Shown: piece after piece, positions 37,889 through 47,675 of the stretch
Position numbering within the stretch: the stretch's first letter is position 1
How the letters are laid out: the number at the start of each line of letters is the position of its first letter
From: Marichromatium gracile
GTDB lineage: Bacteria; Pseudomonadota; Gammaproteobacteria; Chromatiales; Chromatiaceae
DNA: 64,000 nucleotides
Assembly: GCF_004343155.1 (NCBI RefSeq)
Contig: NZ_SMDC01000001.1
Span: 598,201-662,200, forward strand
Direction of reading: 5' to 3'
Position numbers and translations under genes: made by a program
The notes under the pieces: model-generated
The model's input: only the letters and a program-made list of their open reading frames with translations
Database searches by the model: none
Told to the model about the DNA's origin: nothing

Positions 37889-39835
37889 TCAGGCGGTGAG
37901 CCGCTTCAGCCAGGCGAGGATACCGGGTTCGGCGGCCCAGACATCGCGCATCGCCTCGCGATAGAGCCAGGCCTGATCCTCGCCGCCGGGGGTGATCCCG
38001 TGCGGGTCGAGCTGCGGGCGCTTGATGCGCTTGCGGGTGAGGTAGTGGGGGATGCGCGGCAGTCGGTGCATCGCCCGTCCCAGCGCCTGCCGGGCGCGCT
38101 CCTGGCGACCGAGTCGATAGAGTGCGAGTACCTCACCATAGGCGAGATCGGCCAGCAGGTCGTCGGGGAAGCGCGCGGCGAGCGCCAGCGCGCGCTCGTC
38201 GAGCCCTGCGCGCAGATAGTGGTTCATCAGCTCGGCGCGCACCCCGTGGTTGTCCTGGGGGTTGAGTCGCAGCAATGCCTCGAGGGTGGCGATCGCGGCC
38301 TCCTGCTCGTCCTCGGCGCTGAGATAGAGATAGCGTCGGAAGAGCAGTCGCAGCGCCGGGCGATTGGCGGTGATCGACCACGGCAGGTGGTGATGCCCGT
38401 CGGCTGGCACCGCCGTGGTGATCATCGACCAGGCGCGTTCGAGCAGGGGACGCAGCAGGGCGTGCGCCATCCACGGCAGTGCGCTCTCGGGATGGGCGTA
38501 GAGCGCGGTGGCGAGATCGTCGAGCACCTCCAGGCTGTCGGCCAGCTCGGGGTGGCCGAGCAGGTGGTCGAGCCATGCGGTGTCTTCCCAGATCGCGTGG
38601 GCGTCATGGGGCGCGAGCTGGATCGAGACCGGCTTGTCGCTGGGGAAGCGGGCGCGCCAGCGGCTCTCGATACGGCGCACCGCGACCGGGGCGCGCAGTT
38701 GTGCCGGGCTGCTCCAGACCGGCTCGCCACCCGCTTCGGTGGGCGCGTGATCGGTTGGCGCGCCCTCGAACAGCGCGAGTTGGCCGCTCGCGACCTCTGG
38801 AGGGTGGTCGCGTACCGGGACCGCGTCGAGCCGTGGCAGCGGGCGTGCGGTTGCCACCGCCATCCAGTCGTGCAGGTCCACCAGGTCGGGGTCGATCGAG
38901 TCGGCGTGGGTGTCGACCAGTGCCGTCTGCGGGTCTTCGATGGCCTGGGCGAGGAAGTCGAGGAAGCTCGGTTCGACGTCGCCCTGTCGGCGGAAGCGGT
39001 GCAGCCAGAAACGCGCGCGCTCGCGCGCCAGTCGATCGCGGTGCTGGGCGGCGAGCAGGGTGATCTCGAGCAGTGCGGTGCCGGGCGAGTCGGGGCCGTT
39101 GCGCAGCGCCTCGGTGAAGGCCGCGGTGGCCTGCTCGAAGTCGCCCTCGTCGATCGCCATGGCGCTGCGTCGCTGCCAGGCTGCGGCGCTCAGCACGCGG
39201 TTGTCGCCAGTGCTCAGCCGTTCGAGGAAGGCGCGCTTCTTGCGCCAGTGATCGAGCCGGTCATAGGCGTCACAGAGCAGGTCGAGCGCCGGTTCGTAGC
39301 GCGCGTCGAGCGCGTCGAGCGAGCCGGCGAACAGGGGTTCGAGCAGATTGACGACACGGCGCGGATAGTCCTCCTCGAGCCAGCGGTCGGCGACCCGGGC
39401 CAGCAGCGGTCCGGGCACCGCATCGAGGCGCAGGGCCTCGCGCAGCTCGCCGTCCGAGAGCTCGTCGAGGAGGAACTCCCAGATCAGCTCGGTGGAGAGT
39501 TCGGGCAGCTCCTCGAGCGTGGCGCAGCAGTCGCGATAACGTTGTCCCGAGCCGCAGGGGCAGGGGGCATCGTCGGCGAGATCGGTCAGCGGGCTGGGCC
39601 GGAAGCCATTGGCCGGCGTCGGTGCGGCGTTCCAGATCGCCATCCCCAGCAGCCCGGCGAGTCGGCGGTGTTCGTCGTCGTCGAGGGGACCGACCGAGAG
39701 GCCGAGCAGGTCGGGGATCCGCGCCTGCGCCCAGGCGAGAAACTCCTCGGGACCGGCAGCGGCGAGGATACGTCGGATCGACTGGACGATGACTTGCTCG
39801 AAACGATCGGTTTCGGCGCTTTCTGGGTGGAACAT
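37889..39835 (-). CDS. SEC-C motif protein with TPR-like helical repeats
   Basis: 648 residues. The zinc-binding SEC-C motif CPCGSGQRYRDCC stands near residue 95. The rest is mainly helical, with TPR-like segments such as ALRLNPQDNHGVRAELMNHY, and ends in a region with RLPRIPHYLTRKRIKRPQ. The family function is unknown; SEC-C motifs in SecA bind SecB/ribosomes, so a protein-quality role is possible. I chose the ATG at 39835 (MFHPESAETD); a longer frame upstream has no conserved features. Confidence 0.75.
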   Translation of the reverse strand: MFHPESAETDRFEQVIVQSIRRILAAAGPEEFLAWAQARIPDLLGLSVGPLDDDEHRRLAGLLGMAIWNAAPTPANGFRPSPLTDLADDAPCPCGSGQRYRDCCATLEELPELSTELIWEFLLDELSDGELREALRLDAVPGPLLARVADRWLEEDYPRRVVNLLEPLFAGSLDALDARYEPALDLLCDAYDRLDHWRKKRAFLERLSTGDNRVLSAAAWQRRSAMAIDEGDFEQATAAFTEALRNGPDSPGTALLEITLLAAQHRDRLARERARFWLHRFRRQGDVEPSFLDFLAQAIEDPQTALVDTHADSIDPDLVDLHDWMAVATARPLPRLDAVPVRDHPPEVASGQLALFEGAPTDHAPTEAGGEPVWSSPAQLRAPVAVRRIESRWRARFPSDKPVSIQLAPHDAHAIWEDTAWLDHLLGHPELADSLEVLDDLATALYAHPESALPWMAHALLRPLLERAWSMITTAVPADGHHHLPWSITANRPALRLLFRRYLYLSAEDEQEAAIATLEALLRLNPQDNHGVRAELMNHYLRAGLDERALALAARFPDDLLADLAYGEVLALYRLGRQERARQALGRAMHRLPRIPHYLTRKRIKRPQLDPHGITPGGEDQAWLYREAMRDVWAAEPGILAWLKRLTA

Positions 39836-40058
39836 GACGCGTTCCTCCGCGCAGTTCGGGGCGCATGCTCCACGATCGCGCCCCGTCGGTTCGGCGTCGC
39901 CCGGGCCGCGTACGGGTCCAGATCCGGCCCGGCGCGTCTCCGGGAGACAGTGCTGAGAACCATTGTAACCCGTCACCTCGGCCTTGTGTGGGCGGCTGCC
40001 GGTGCCCTGCGCGTTATAGTTGAGGGGCGATCCATTGCGCTGCCCTCGTGCCCCCTTC

Positions 40059-43000
40059 ATGACCGAGACCGACCTCTCAAACCACCCCACAGAGCGCCCC
40101 GCCGCAGCCACACCGCGGCTGCGGGTGTTCGTCTCCTCGCCCTCCGATCTCGAGCACGAGCGGGCGCTGGTGCGCGATCTGATCCTCGCCCTGGCGCGCG
40201 AGTATCGCCCCTACTTCGACCTCTCGGCGGTGCTCTGGGAGGAGGAGGCGCTGACCGCGGCGCAGAGCTTCCAGGCCGGGCTGGTGCGCCCGGCCGAGTG
40301 CGAGATCGTGCTGGTGATGCTGTGGACCCGGCTCGGCACCCCGCTCGCCGAGGAACCCTATGGCGGCATGACCGGGACCGAGTGGGAGTTCGTCGACGCG
40401 GTCGAGGCCTCGGCGCGGGCCGGCTCCCCCGAGGTGCTGGTCTATCGCAAGCAGGCGCCCTGTCTGATCGACGTCAACGACGCCGCGCGCACCCGCGAGG
40501 CGGTGGATGAGCGCCAGCGGCTCGAGGCCTTCTTCCAGCGCCATTTCTTCAACCCCGACGGCAGCTTCAAGCGCGCCTTCCGCCAGTTCGAGGATGCACG
40601 CGCGCTGCGCGAGCTGGTCGAGAGCCAGCTGCGCAAGCTGCTCAACCGTCGCATCAGCGCCGAGCGTCGAGCGAGCGTCGGCGCCGCCGACTGGCGCGGC
40701 TCGCCGTTTCGCCCCGAGCACGCCTTTGCGCTCGCCGACGAGCCGGTGTTCACCGGGCGCGAGAGCGAGGTGCGCGAGCTGGTCGCGCGGCTCGAGCGGC
40801 TGCGCGCGCGCGGCCGTGGCCTGCTGCTGATCAGCGGTGCCAGCGGGGTGGGCAAGAGCTCGCTGCTTCAGGCCGGGTTGCTGCCCCGGCTGCTGCGCCC
40901 CTTCCTCTTCGTCGGGGTCGGCGGCTGTCGCTGGTGCGCCCCGGATCTTGCCGGCACGCGCCCGCTGCAGGCGCTGGCCGCCGCCCTCTGCGCGCCCGCG
41001 GTGCTCGGCGACGCGCTCGCCGGGGGCGGGCTCGACGCCGCGGCGCTGGCGCGCCTGCTGGCGCGTGACCCCGAACTCGGCGCCGGCCAGGTCGGCGCCG
41101 CGCTCGATCGGCTGCAGGGCGTCGAGGGGGGCGAGTGGCGCCTGGCGCTGCTCTGCGATCCGCTCGACCCTCTGCTGGCGCATGTCGCGGCGCGGACGGC
41201 CGAGGCCGAGGCCTGCGCCCGCGCGCTCGCCGCGCTCGCCCGCTCGGAGCGGATCTGGGTGATCGCCACCCTGCGCGACGACGCCCTCGCCGGGCTCACC
41301 GATCGGTCCGAGCTTGCTGCCCTGGTCGATGAGGAGGCCTGGTATCCGTTGGCGCCGATCGCCCCGGCGCGGATCCGCCAGTTGGTCGAGATCCCGGCGC
41401 GGGTCGCCGGGATCGAGCACGTCGAGGAGAGCGCCGTCGGCGAGCGTGGTCTGGTCGAACGGCTGGAGGCCGACCTCGCCGCGGTGCACCACTGGCCGCC
41501 GCTGCTCGAGCTGGTACTCGAGGAGCTGCATCAGGCCGCCGGGCGGCGTGGCACGCGACGACTGCTGGTGAGCGACTATCACGCCCTGGGCGGCCTCGAT
41601 GGACTGCTGCGCGCGCGCGCCGACCGGCTCTGGGCGCAGCTCGATGAGCGCGCGCGCGCGGCCCTGCCGGTGCTCTGCCGTGCCCTGCTGGTGCTGGAGA
41701 GCGGTGAGCAGCGTCTGCCCGGCGCGCGTGATGGCGATCTCGCCACCCTGGCCGCCCACCCCCAGGCAATGGCGCTGCTCGAGTCCCTGGTCGCGGCGCG
41801 GCTGGTGGTGATCGAGCGCGACCCCGAGGGTGGGGGGGCGGCGGTCGTGCCGCCGCCGGCGTTCGGTCTGGCGGCAGCGTTGCGCCGACTGCTGGCGCAG
41901 AGCCGCGAGGAATGGCTGGTGCGGGTCGGTGGCTGGCGTGAGACGCGCCCCGTCGACGAGGAGAGGCCGCCGGCCGAACCGTCTCTGGAGCGCCCCCCCT
42001 GGGCCGAAGGGCGCGCGGTGGCGCGATTGGTCCATCCGGCGCTGGCGCGCTGCTGGCCGGTGCTGCGCGACTGGGCGGGCATGCCCGAGCATGCCCGGGC
42101 GCTGCGGCTGCGCTATCGACTCTCACGTCAGGCGTGGCTGTGGCGGCGTACCGACTGCAATCGCGAGTATCTGCTCGGTGAGACCGGACACGCCGCGCTC
42201 GCCGCGTTCGTCGCCGCCCACGAGGACGAGCTCGAAGCGCTCGAACGCGCCTATCTGGCGCACTCGCGCGCCCATCTGCTGGCGCAACGTCGGCGCAACC
42301 GCTGGGTGCGGCTGACCGGGGTGGCGCTGCTCGGGCTGCTGCTGGCGGCCAGCGCGGCCGCTTACTGGGCCTGGGACGCCTCGCGTCAGGCCACCCTCAA
42401 CCTCCAGTACAGCCGGCTCAAGGAGGCCGCGGCGGCGATCGACCAGGGCAACACCCCGGAGGCGGTGGAGCTGGCGATCGGCGCTGCCCCGTATCTGCCG
42501 GCGGCGGCCACCGATACCCTGGCTGACGCCTTCACCCGCAACCATCTGCTGGCGCTGGCCGAGTCCCCGGGAGCCGATCCCGAGCGCCCGCTGCCGCCGG
42601 CCTTCAGTGACGACGGCGCCTGGTTGGCGACCCTCTCGCGTGCCGACGGCGCGCGACTGTGGCGGCTGCGCGACGGGCGTTTCGTCGCTGCCGGGACGCT
42701 CGCCCCGCCGGGTGCGGCGCTCGATGCACTGCGGGTGACCGGCGGGGGGGATGCGGTCGAGGTCTTCGGGATCGGCGCCGAGGGCGTCTGGCGCCTGCCG
42801 CTGGAGGCGCCGGGCGCGCCGGACTGGCGCTGCGCCGGTGCGCCCGGCGAGGTGCTCGAACTCGCCCCGGACGGGCGTGGGCTGGCGCTCACCCGGGTCG
42901 TCGACGCGGGCGTGGCGGTGTGCATGGTCGATCTCGCCACGCCCGGGCGGGTGCGCTGGCAGCGGGTCCTGCACCAGGCCGAGATCCGCAGCCTCGACTT

Positions 43001-44837
43001 CTCCCCCGACGGCGCGCTGCTGGTGAGCGCCTCGCGCGATGGCCGGGCGCTGTTGCTCGATGCCGCCAGCGGTGCCGCGCGGGCGCGGCTGCCGCGCGGC
43101 GGTGCGCTCGATCGCCCCGCCAACCGCGCCCGCTTCGATCATGCCGGCGAGCGGGTGGCGGTCGCTTCGGCCGACGAGCGGGTGCGTCTCTATGGGCTCG
43201 ATGGTCGGCTGCAGACCACCCTCGGCGCCCTGGAGCGTGATGGACGCACCCTGCGGGTACACGAGAGCGCGGTGCGCGACCTCGTCTTCTCCCCCGATGA
43301 TCGGTTCCTGGTGGCGGTCGACGACGCCGGTCAGGTGGTGCGCTGGACGCTGGCGAACGGGGCGGCCGAGGTGCTCGGTCATCATGGGCTGAGCGTCGAC
43401 CGGGTGGAGCTCGTCGCCGGGGACGAGGAGGCGCTGGTGCTCAGCGCCTCGCTCGACAAGACCGCACGGCTGTGGGGGCTGCGGACCGGGCGGGAGCTGG
43501 CGGTGTTCAGCCACGACGGCCCGGTCTCGGGGGCGCGCTTCAGCGCCGACGGGTCGCGGGTGCTGACCTACTCGGCGCGCGACGGCTCGGCGCGGCTGTG
43601 GTCGGTGGCGCCGGCCGACGGGCTGTCGTTCCGCCTCGAACAGGACGACCACGTCTGGCACCTGGCGCTGGCCGCGCCCGGCGACGGCGACGAGGTCTTG
43701 ATGGCGACCGCCGCCTTCGACGGGCGGGTCGAGCTGTGGAGCCATGATCGCGCGCACCCCGAGCAGGCGCCACGGTTGCTGCACCGATTGCAGCACGCCC
43801 CGGAGGTCCGGGTGCGCCGGGTCGGCTTCTCGCCCGGTGCGCGCTGGCTGGCGAGCGCCGGGTTCGACGGTGCGGCGCGGGTCTGGGACCTCGAGGGCGG
43901 TGGGAGCTGTCGCGCCCAGGTCGATCGGCGTTGTGCCGACCCCGAGGCGGCGAGCTGTGGTGGCGTCCATCAGGTGTTGTTTGCCCCCGACGGGCGCTGG
44001 TTGTTGACCGCTGCCGATGTCCCCGAGACGCCGCTGCGGCTGTGGGATCCGGCCGACTGCAGCGCCCTGCCGTTGCCCAGCGCCTTCGCCCACGACGGCC
44101 ACGGCGTGGTCGCCGCGGCGGTGGGTGCGAGCGCCGACGGTGCCCTGCTGGTGGCCAGTGGCGACGCCGCCGGCACCCTGCGGGTGATGCGTCGCGAGCC
44201 CGGGGCACGTTGGCAGCGTCTCTGCACCCTGGAGGCGCACCGGGCGGCAGTCACCGACCTCGCGCTCGCGCCCGACGGCACGGCCCTGGCCAGCGCCGGC
44301 GAGGACGGCCGGGTGGCGCTGGTCGAGCTCGACGGCGACGGTTGTGTCGGGCCGCGTCGCCTCGATGCCGGTGCCGGGTTGGTCTACGCGGTCGGTTTCG
44401 CCCCCGATGGCGGCGCCCTGGTCAGCGCCGCGCAGGACGGGCGCGCCTATCTGTGGAGCCGCGCCGGGGCGCCGCTGGCGACCCTCGTCGGCCATCGCGA
44501 CCGGGTCTACAGCGCCGAGTTCAGCCCCGACGGCCAGTGGTTGCTGACCGCCGCGCGCGACGGCGAGCTGCGGCTGTGGCGGCGTCCGCGCCGTGCCCAG
44601 GACGCGCCGCTGGCTGCCTATCTGGTGCTCGACGCCGCGCTCGGCGGGGTCGCCTATGCCCACTTCAGCCCCGACGGCAACAGCCTGGGCGCGGCCTACT
44701 GGGAGAACGCCGCGGTGTGGTGGCGGTTGTGGAACGAGTCCTCCGAGATCGCTCCGGCCTGGGTGCATATCTGGGGCCCCGAGCGCGCCCGCCTGGCGCT
44801 GATCCGCGAGGCGATGCGCTTCCAGCGCGGCGACTGA
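40059..44837 (+). CDS. DUF4062 - STAND-type ATPase - WD40 repeat protein
   Basis: 1592 residues. N-terminal DUF4062 domain (RLRVFVSSPSDLEHERALVR, 17-180), a domain found on conflict and signalling proteins. Then a STAND-like NTPase: Walker A GASGVGKS at 260-267 with SLLQAGLLPRLL after it; the Walker B place reads LALLCDPLDPLL, poor in the usual acidic pair. A single TM helix (TGVALLGLLLAASAAAYWAW) is near 747-770. The C-terminal ~800 residues hold about 14 WD40 units (FSPDGxxLVSASxDGxxxLW), enough for two seven-blade propellers. By analogy with STAND sensors, the propellers would sense a trigger and DUF4062 would signal. The ATG at 40059 lies in a 223-bp gap divergent from the SEC-C gene. It converges with the LSDAT-RyR-Mla operon. 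Confidence 0.88.
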   Translation: MTETDLSNHPTERPAAATPRLRVFVSSPSDLEHERALVRDLILALAREYRPYFDLSAVLWEEEALTAAQSFQAGLVRPAECEIVLVMLWTRLGTPLAEEPYGGMTGTEWEFVDAVEASARAGSPEVLVYRKQAPCLIDVNDAARTREAVDERQRLEAFFQRHFFNPDGSFKRAFRQFEDARALRELVESQLRKLLNRRISAERRASVGAADWRGSPFRPEHAFALADEPVFTGRESEVRELVARLERLRARGRGLLLISGASGVGKSSLLQAGLLPRLLRPFLFVGVGGCRWCAPDLAGTRPLQALAAALCAPAVLGDALAGGGLDAAALARLLARDPELGAGQVGAALDRLQGVEGGEWRLALLCDPLDPLLAHVAARTAEAEACARALAALARSERIWVIATLRDDALAGLTDRSELAALVDEEAWYPLAPIAPARIRQLVEIPARVAGIEHVEESAVGERGLVERLEADLAAVHHWPPLLELVLEELHQAAGRRGTRRLLVSDYHALGGLDGLLRARADRLWAQLDERARAALPVLCRALLVLESGEQRLPGARDGDLATLAAHPQAMALLESLVAARLVVIERDPEGGGAAVVPPPAFGLAAALRRLLAQSREEWLVRVGGWRETRPVDEERPPAEPSLERPPWAEGRAVARLVHPALARCWPVLRDWAGMPEHARALRLRYRLSRQAWLWRRTDCNREYLLGETGHAALAAFVAAHEDELEALERAYLAHSRAHLLAQRRRNRWVRLTGVALLGLLLAASAAAYWAWDASRQATLNLQYSRLKEAAAAIDQGNTPEAVELAIGAAPYLPAAATDTLADAFTRNHLLALAESPGADPERPLPPAFSDDGAWLATLSRADGARLWRLRDGRFVAAGTLAPPGAALDALRVTGGGDAVEVFGIGAEGVWRLPLEAPGAPDWRCAGAPGEVLELAPDGRGLALTRVVDAGVAVCMVDLATPGRVRWQRVLHQAEIRSLDFSPDGALLVSASRDGRALLLDAASGAARARLPRGGALDRPANRARFDHAGERVAVASADERVRLYGLDGRLQTTLGALERDGRTLRVHESAVRDLVFSPDDRFLVAVDDAGQVVRWTLANGAAEVLGHHGLSVDRVELVAGDEEALVLSASLDKTARLWGLRTGRELAVFSHDGPVSGARFSADGSRVLTYSARDGSARLWSVAPADGLSFRLEQDDHVWHLALAAPGDGDEVLMATAAFDGRVELWSHDRAHPEQAPRLLHRLQHAPEVRVRRVGFSPGARWLASAGFDGAARVWDLEGGGSCRAQVDRRCADPEAASCGGVHQVLFAPDGRWLLTAADVPETPLRLWDPADCSALPLPSAFAHDGHGVVAAAVGASADGALLVASGDAAGTLRVMRREPGARWQRLCTLEAHRAAVTDLALAPDGTALASAGEDGRVALVELDGDGCVGPRRLDAGAGLVYAVGFAPDGGALVSAAQDGRAYLWSRAGAPLATLVGHRDRVYSAEFSPDGQWLLTAARDGELRLWRRPRRAQDAPLAAYLVLDAALGGVAYAHFSPDGNSLGAAYWENAAVWWRLWNESSEIAPAWVHIWGPERARLALIREAMRFQRGD

Positions 44838-44844
44838 GTGCGTC

Positions 44845-45735
44845 TCAGCCGAGGGTCAGTACCAGCACCCCGAGCAGCATGATGCTCGCCCCGAGCAGGC
44901 GGGTGCGCGGATAGGGCTCGGCGAACAGCCAGCGTCCGAGCAGCACCGAGAAGATCCCGGCGCTGCGCTTGACCGCCATCACATAGGAGGCGAGCGCCAG
45001 GCTGAGGGCGATCTGGTCGGCGATGCGCATCAGCGCGAACAGCACCCCGAGCAGCAGCAGCGGGCGGAGCTCGCGCAGCGCGGTGGCGCCGGTGAGCTCG
45101 GCGTAGAAGCGCCGGTCCTGCAGCCCGAACACCACCAGCAGCACCAGCGGATTGACCATCGCCACCATCACCGCGAACGACAGCGGATCGCTGAGCTGGA
45201 TGCCGATACGACCGAACACGCTGGCGGCGGCGAAGCAGGCGGCGGCGAGCAGCGCCAGGCGTCGTCCCGGGGTGCGCAGCGGGCGGTGCCAGCGGATGCC
45301 TCGCTCGTCGATCCCCAGGGTGTAGCCGCCGAGGATCAGCAACCCCACCCCGAGCCAGCCGAGCGGTGCCGGTAGCGCGCCGGTGAGCAGCCACTCGATG
45401 GCGATCGCCAGCCCCGGGGTGAGGGTCATCAGCGGCCCGACCAGCGACACCTCGCTGCGGTGCAGCGCGGCGTTGAGCGCCCAGCCGCCGAACCCGGAGA
45501 GCACCCCGCCGCACAGCACCGCCAGCACATAGGCCGGCTGGTGCAACGGGAAGTCGTGGTACCAGAGGATCAGCGGCAGGGTCACCGCGAGGCTGGCGAG
45601 ATTGACGTAGAAGGTCAGCGCGCGCGCCGAGAAGCTCGGGCTGAGGCGCTTGGTGACGGCCAGGCGCGAGGCGTGGAAGAAGGCCGAGGCCAGCGCGAAC
45701 AGGATCCAGATCTGGGCGAAGGCGGAGAGGTCCAT
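44845..45735 (-). CDS. EamA/DMT-family transporter
   Basis: 296 residues, ten predicted helices in two five-helix EamA halves: ALASAFFHASRLAVTKRLSP starts the first and LALLAAACFAAASVFGRIGI the second. It is a drug/metabolite-type exporter or permease of unknown substrate. It is the last gene of the - strand operon that begins at the LSDAT/OsmC genes; only 9 bp separate it from the HIT-like gene. Confidence 0.88.
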   Translation of the reverse strand: MDLSAFAQIWILFALASAFFHASRLAVTKRLSPSFSARALTFYVNLASLAVTLPLILWYHDFPLHQPAYVLAVLCGGVLSGFGGWALNAALHRSEVSLVGPLMTLTPGLAIAIEWLLTGALPAPLGWLGVGLLILGGYTLGIDERGIRWHRPLRTPGRRLALLAAACFAAASVFGRIGIQLSDPLSFAVMVAMVNPLVLLVVFGLQDRRFYAELTGATALRELRPLLLLGVLFALMRIADQIALSLALASYVMAVKRSAGIFSVLLGRWLFAEPYPRTRLLGASIMLLGVLVLTLG

Positions 45736-45744
45736 GGGCTCGGT

Positions 45745-47064
45745 TCAGCGCCAGCCGGTGGCCGCCCCGTGGAAGCGGGCGAGGGTCTGCGGTGCGACCG
45801 CGAGCTGGTCGCGATTGGCGCGCGCGAAGTCCTGCTGGAAGGCGAGACGCTGGCGCCACTGCGCCGGGCTCAGGGTGCCGACGCCGCGGACGATGCGCAC
45901 GCAGGGCAGGGCGTCGATGCCGAGCAGTCCGGCCCCGCCGATACCGCAGAAGAGCTTGGGCTGGATGCCCAGCTCGATCTCGCGCGCGGCGAGCGGCGGC
46001 GTGGCGGTGCGGGTGCGTGCCGGTGCGCGCAGGGTGAGCGCGTAGCTCGGCTGGTCGAGGGTCATCAGCTGCTGGCGCCGCGCCGGGGTGGCGTGCGCCA
46101 GCCGCGCGGCGGTCGCCGGGGCGAGGTCGCGCAGCCGCTCGGCCAGCGCCGCCAGCTCGGCGCGGCTCGCCGCCGAGCAGTCGAGCGTCTCGAGCGCCGC
46201 GCGCCGCGCCGCCACCGGGCGCAGCCGGTGGCGCCGCCAGGGCGAGGGCGGGGTGCGCTGGCCGGTGAGGGCGTCGAGCAGCTCGCCGGCGAGCCCGTCG
46301 AGACACCGGTGGAGGCGTGCGATCAGGGCTCCGAAGGCGGGGCTCGCCAGGGTCTCCCAGCCGGGCAGGCGCAGGGTGCAGCCGAGCGGGTCGAGCCCGG
46401 CGAGCTGGCGCGCCGGGTCGACCGGCACGACCCGCGCGCCGGGGATGCCGAGCGGCAGTGCGGCGAGCCGCTCGGCGATCAGCCGGGCGCCGGGCAGGGT
46501 CGCGGGGTCGAGCGCCTGGCGGCGCTCGTGCGGCGCGAGGGTGGCGAGCGTGGGCTGGGGCGCGGCGAGCGGCGCCAGCTCGCTCGCGTCCCAGTGGATC
46601 AGGTGCAGGTGGAGTTGCTTGGACGCCTGCACGCTCTCGCGGTCGCGGGTGTGGGGGTCGCAGTTGAGGGCGAGATGGAGCTGGCCGCCGTCGAGCCCGA
46701 AGCGCTCGATCACCGCGGGGTCGGAGACGAAGCGCACGAAGTTCAGCGCGCAGCCCCAGAAGCGTGCGGCGCTCGCCGGGTCGAGCGCGTCCGGGGTGGC
46801 GCCGGCCCTGGGGGCGACCAGCATCAGATCGTGACGGGCATGGGGCGCGGTCTTGTCGATCAGCAGCAGTTCGCTGGTGTCGGCGTCGCCGATCCGCGCG
46901 ATGGTGCGACGGGCGAAGCGCACCCCGGGGTCGGGATCGGTGAGCTCGCGCGTGCTCGGCGCATAGTCCGGTGGCAGCGCCGAGATGCGTACCGCCCCCC
47001 AGGCCACCGGCATGGTCGCGGCGGCGGCCGGCAGCAGTACGGCGAAGGGGTCGGGCGCGCTCAT
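45745..47064 (-). CDS. Uncharacterised protein with a HIT-like His motif
   Basis: 439 residues, soluble. Near residue 150 it carries KQLHLHLIHWD, a His-x-His-x-x-His arrangement close to the histidine-triad (HIT/GalT) active site, preceded by LHLALNCDPH. HIT-superfamily enzymes transfer or hydrolyse nucleotidyl groups, so a nucleotide hydrolase or transferase is a fair guess, not a demonstrated fact. No other known domain is recognised. The ATG at 47064 overlaps the lipoprotein stop by four bases. Its frame position inside an Mla-like operon with LSDAT and RyR proteins makes a nucleotide-related role attractive. Confidence 0.55.
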   Translation of the reverse strand: MSAPDPFAVLLPAAAATMPVAWGAVRISALPPDYAPSTRELTDPDPGVRFARRTIARIGDADTSELLLIDKTAPHARHDLMLVAPRAGATPDALDPASAARFWGCALNFVRFVSDPAVIERFGLDGGQLHLALNCDPHTRDRESVQASKQLHLHLIHWDASELAPLAAPQPTLATLAPHERRQALDPATLPGARLIAERLAALPLGIPGARVVPVDPARQLAGLDPLGCTLRLPGWETLASPAFGALIARLHRCLDGLAGELLDALTGQRTPPSPWRRHRLRPVAARRAALETLDCSAASRAELAALAERLRDLAPATAARLAHATPARRQQLMTLDQPSYALTLRAPARTRTATPPLAAREIELGIQPKLFCGIGGAGLLGIDALPCVRIVRGVGTLSPAQWRQRLAFQQDFARANRDQLAVAPQTLARFHGAATGWR

Positions 47065-47675
47065 CGCCCCCCCGGGCGTTGCGCCGCGAGCGCCGTCACC
47101 GCCTGCTCGACCAGATGCGCGGTGAGTCGCTCGAAGGCCGCGGCCATTGCCGCCGGGGTGGATTCGGTGAGCGGTTCGTCGAGCGTCAGGCGGGTGCGCC
47201 ACAGCGGCGTCCTCGCGCGTGCCCGCTGCAGGGTCAGGCCGAGGGTGGCGGCGACCCGGGGCGGCTCGGCCTCGGGCAGGTGCTCGAAGCGGATCAGCTC
47301 GCCGCTGAGGACGTAGTCGGCCTCGACCCGCTCGGCCGGGGCGTGTACCCGGGCGAAGGGACCGGCCGCGCGCAAGCCCTCGGCGAGAGCGTCGGCGAGC
47401 GCTCCGGGCAGCGGCTCCTCCCACAGCAGGCTGTCGTAGCGTCCGACCTCGCGCGGCTCGGCGCGGGTGCGATAGAGGATCTGGCGACCGCCGAGGAAGC
47501 CGCGCGCGGCCAGGTCGCGCACCTGCACGCTGGCGTCGAGCCGGGCGGTGGTGGTCGAGGGCGGTGGCGGTGGCGCGAGACGGTAGAAGCGGTCGCGCTC
47601 GATCGGCTCGCCGCCGGCGCAGGCGCCGAGCAGCAGGGGCGCGAGCAGCAGCAGTGTGCGGGTCAGCGGAACCAT
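47061..47675 (-). CDS. ABC-transport auxiliary lipoprotein (PqiC/LptE-like) of the Mla-type system
   Basis: 204 residues. The lipobox LLLGAC with C19 predicts a lipoprotein. The domain has the ABC-type transport auxiliary lipoprotein style: DRFYRLAPPPPP, RDLAARGFLGGRQILYRT and WEEPLPGALADALAEGLRAA. In other bacteria such lipoproteins work with MCE proteins at the outer membrane. The start overlaps the 3' end of the MCE gene by 13 bp. Confidence 0.82.
   Translation of the reverse strand: MVPLTRTLLLLAPLLLGACAGGEPIERDRFYRLAPPPPPSTTTARLDASVQVRDLAARGFLGGRQILYRTRAEPREVGRYDSLLWEEPLPGALADALAEGLRAAGPFARVHAPAERVEADYVLSGELIRFEHLPEAEPPRVAATLGLTLQRARARTPLWRTRLTLDEPLTESTPAAMAAAFERLTAHLVEQAVTALAAQRPGGR

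Noticed and set aside
39836..40111. N-terminal extension of the SEC-C protein to 40111
   Set aside because: The added ~90 residues have no features and would run over the start of the divergent DUF4062 gene.
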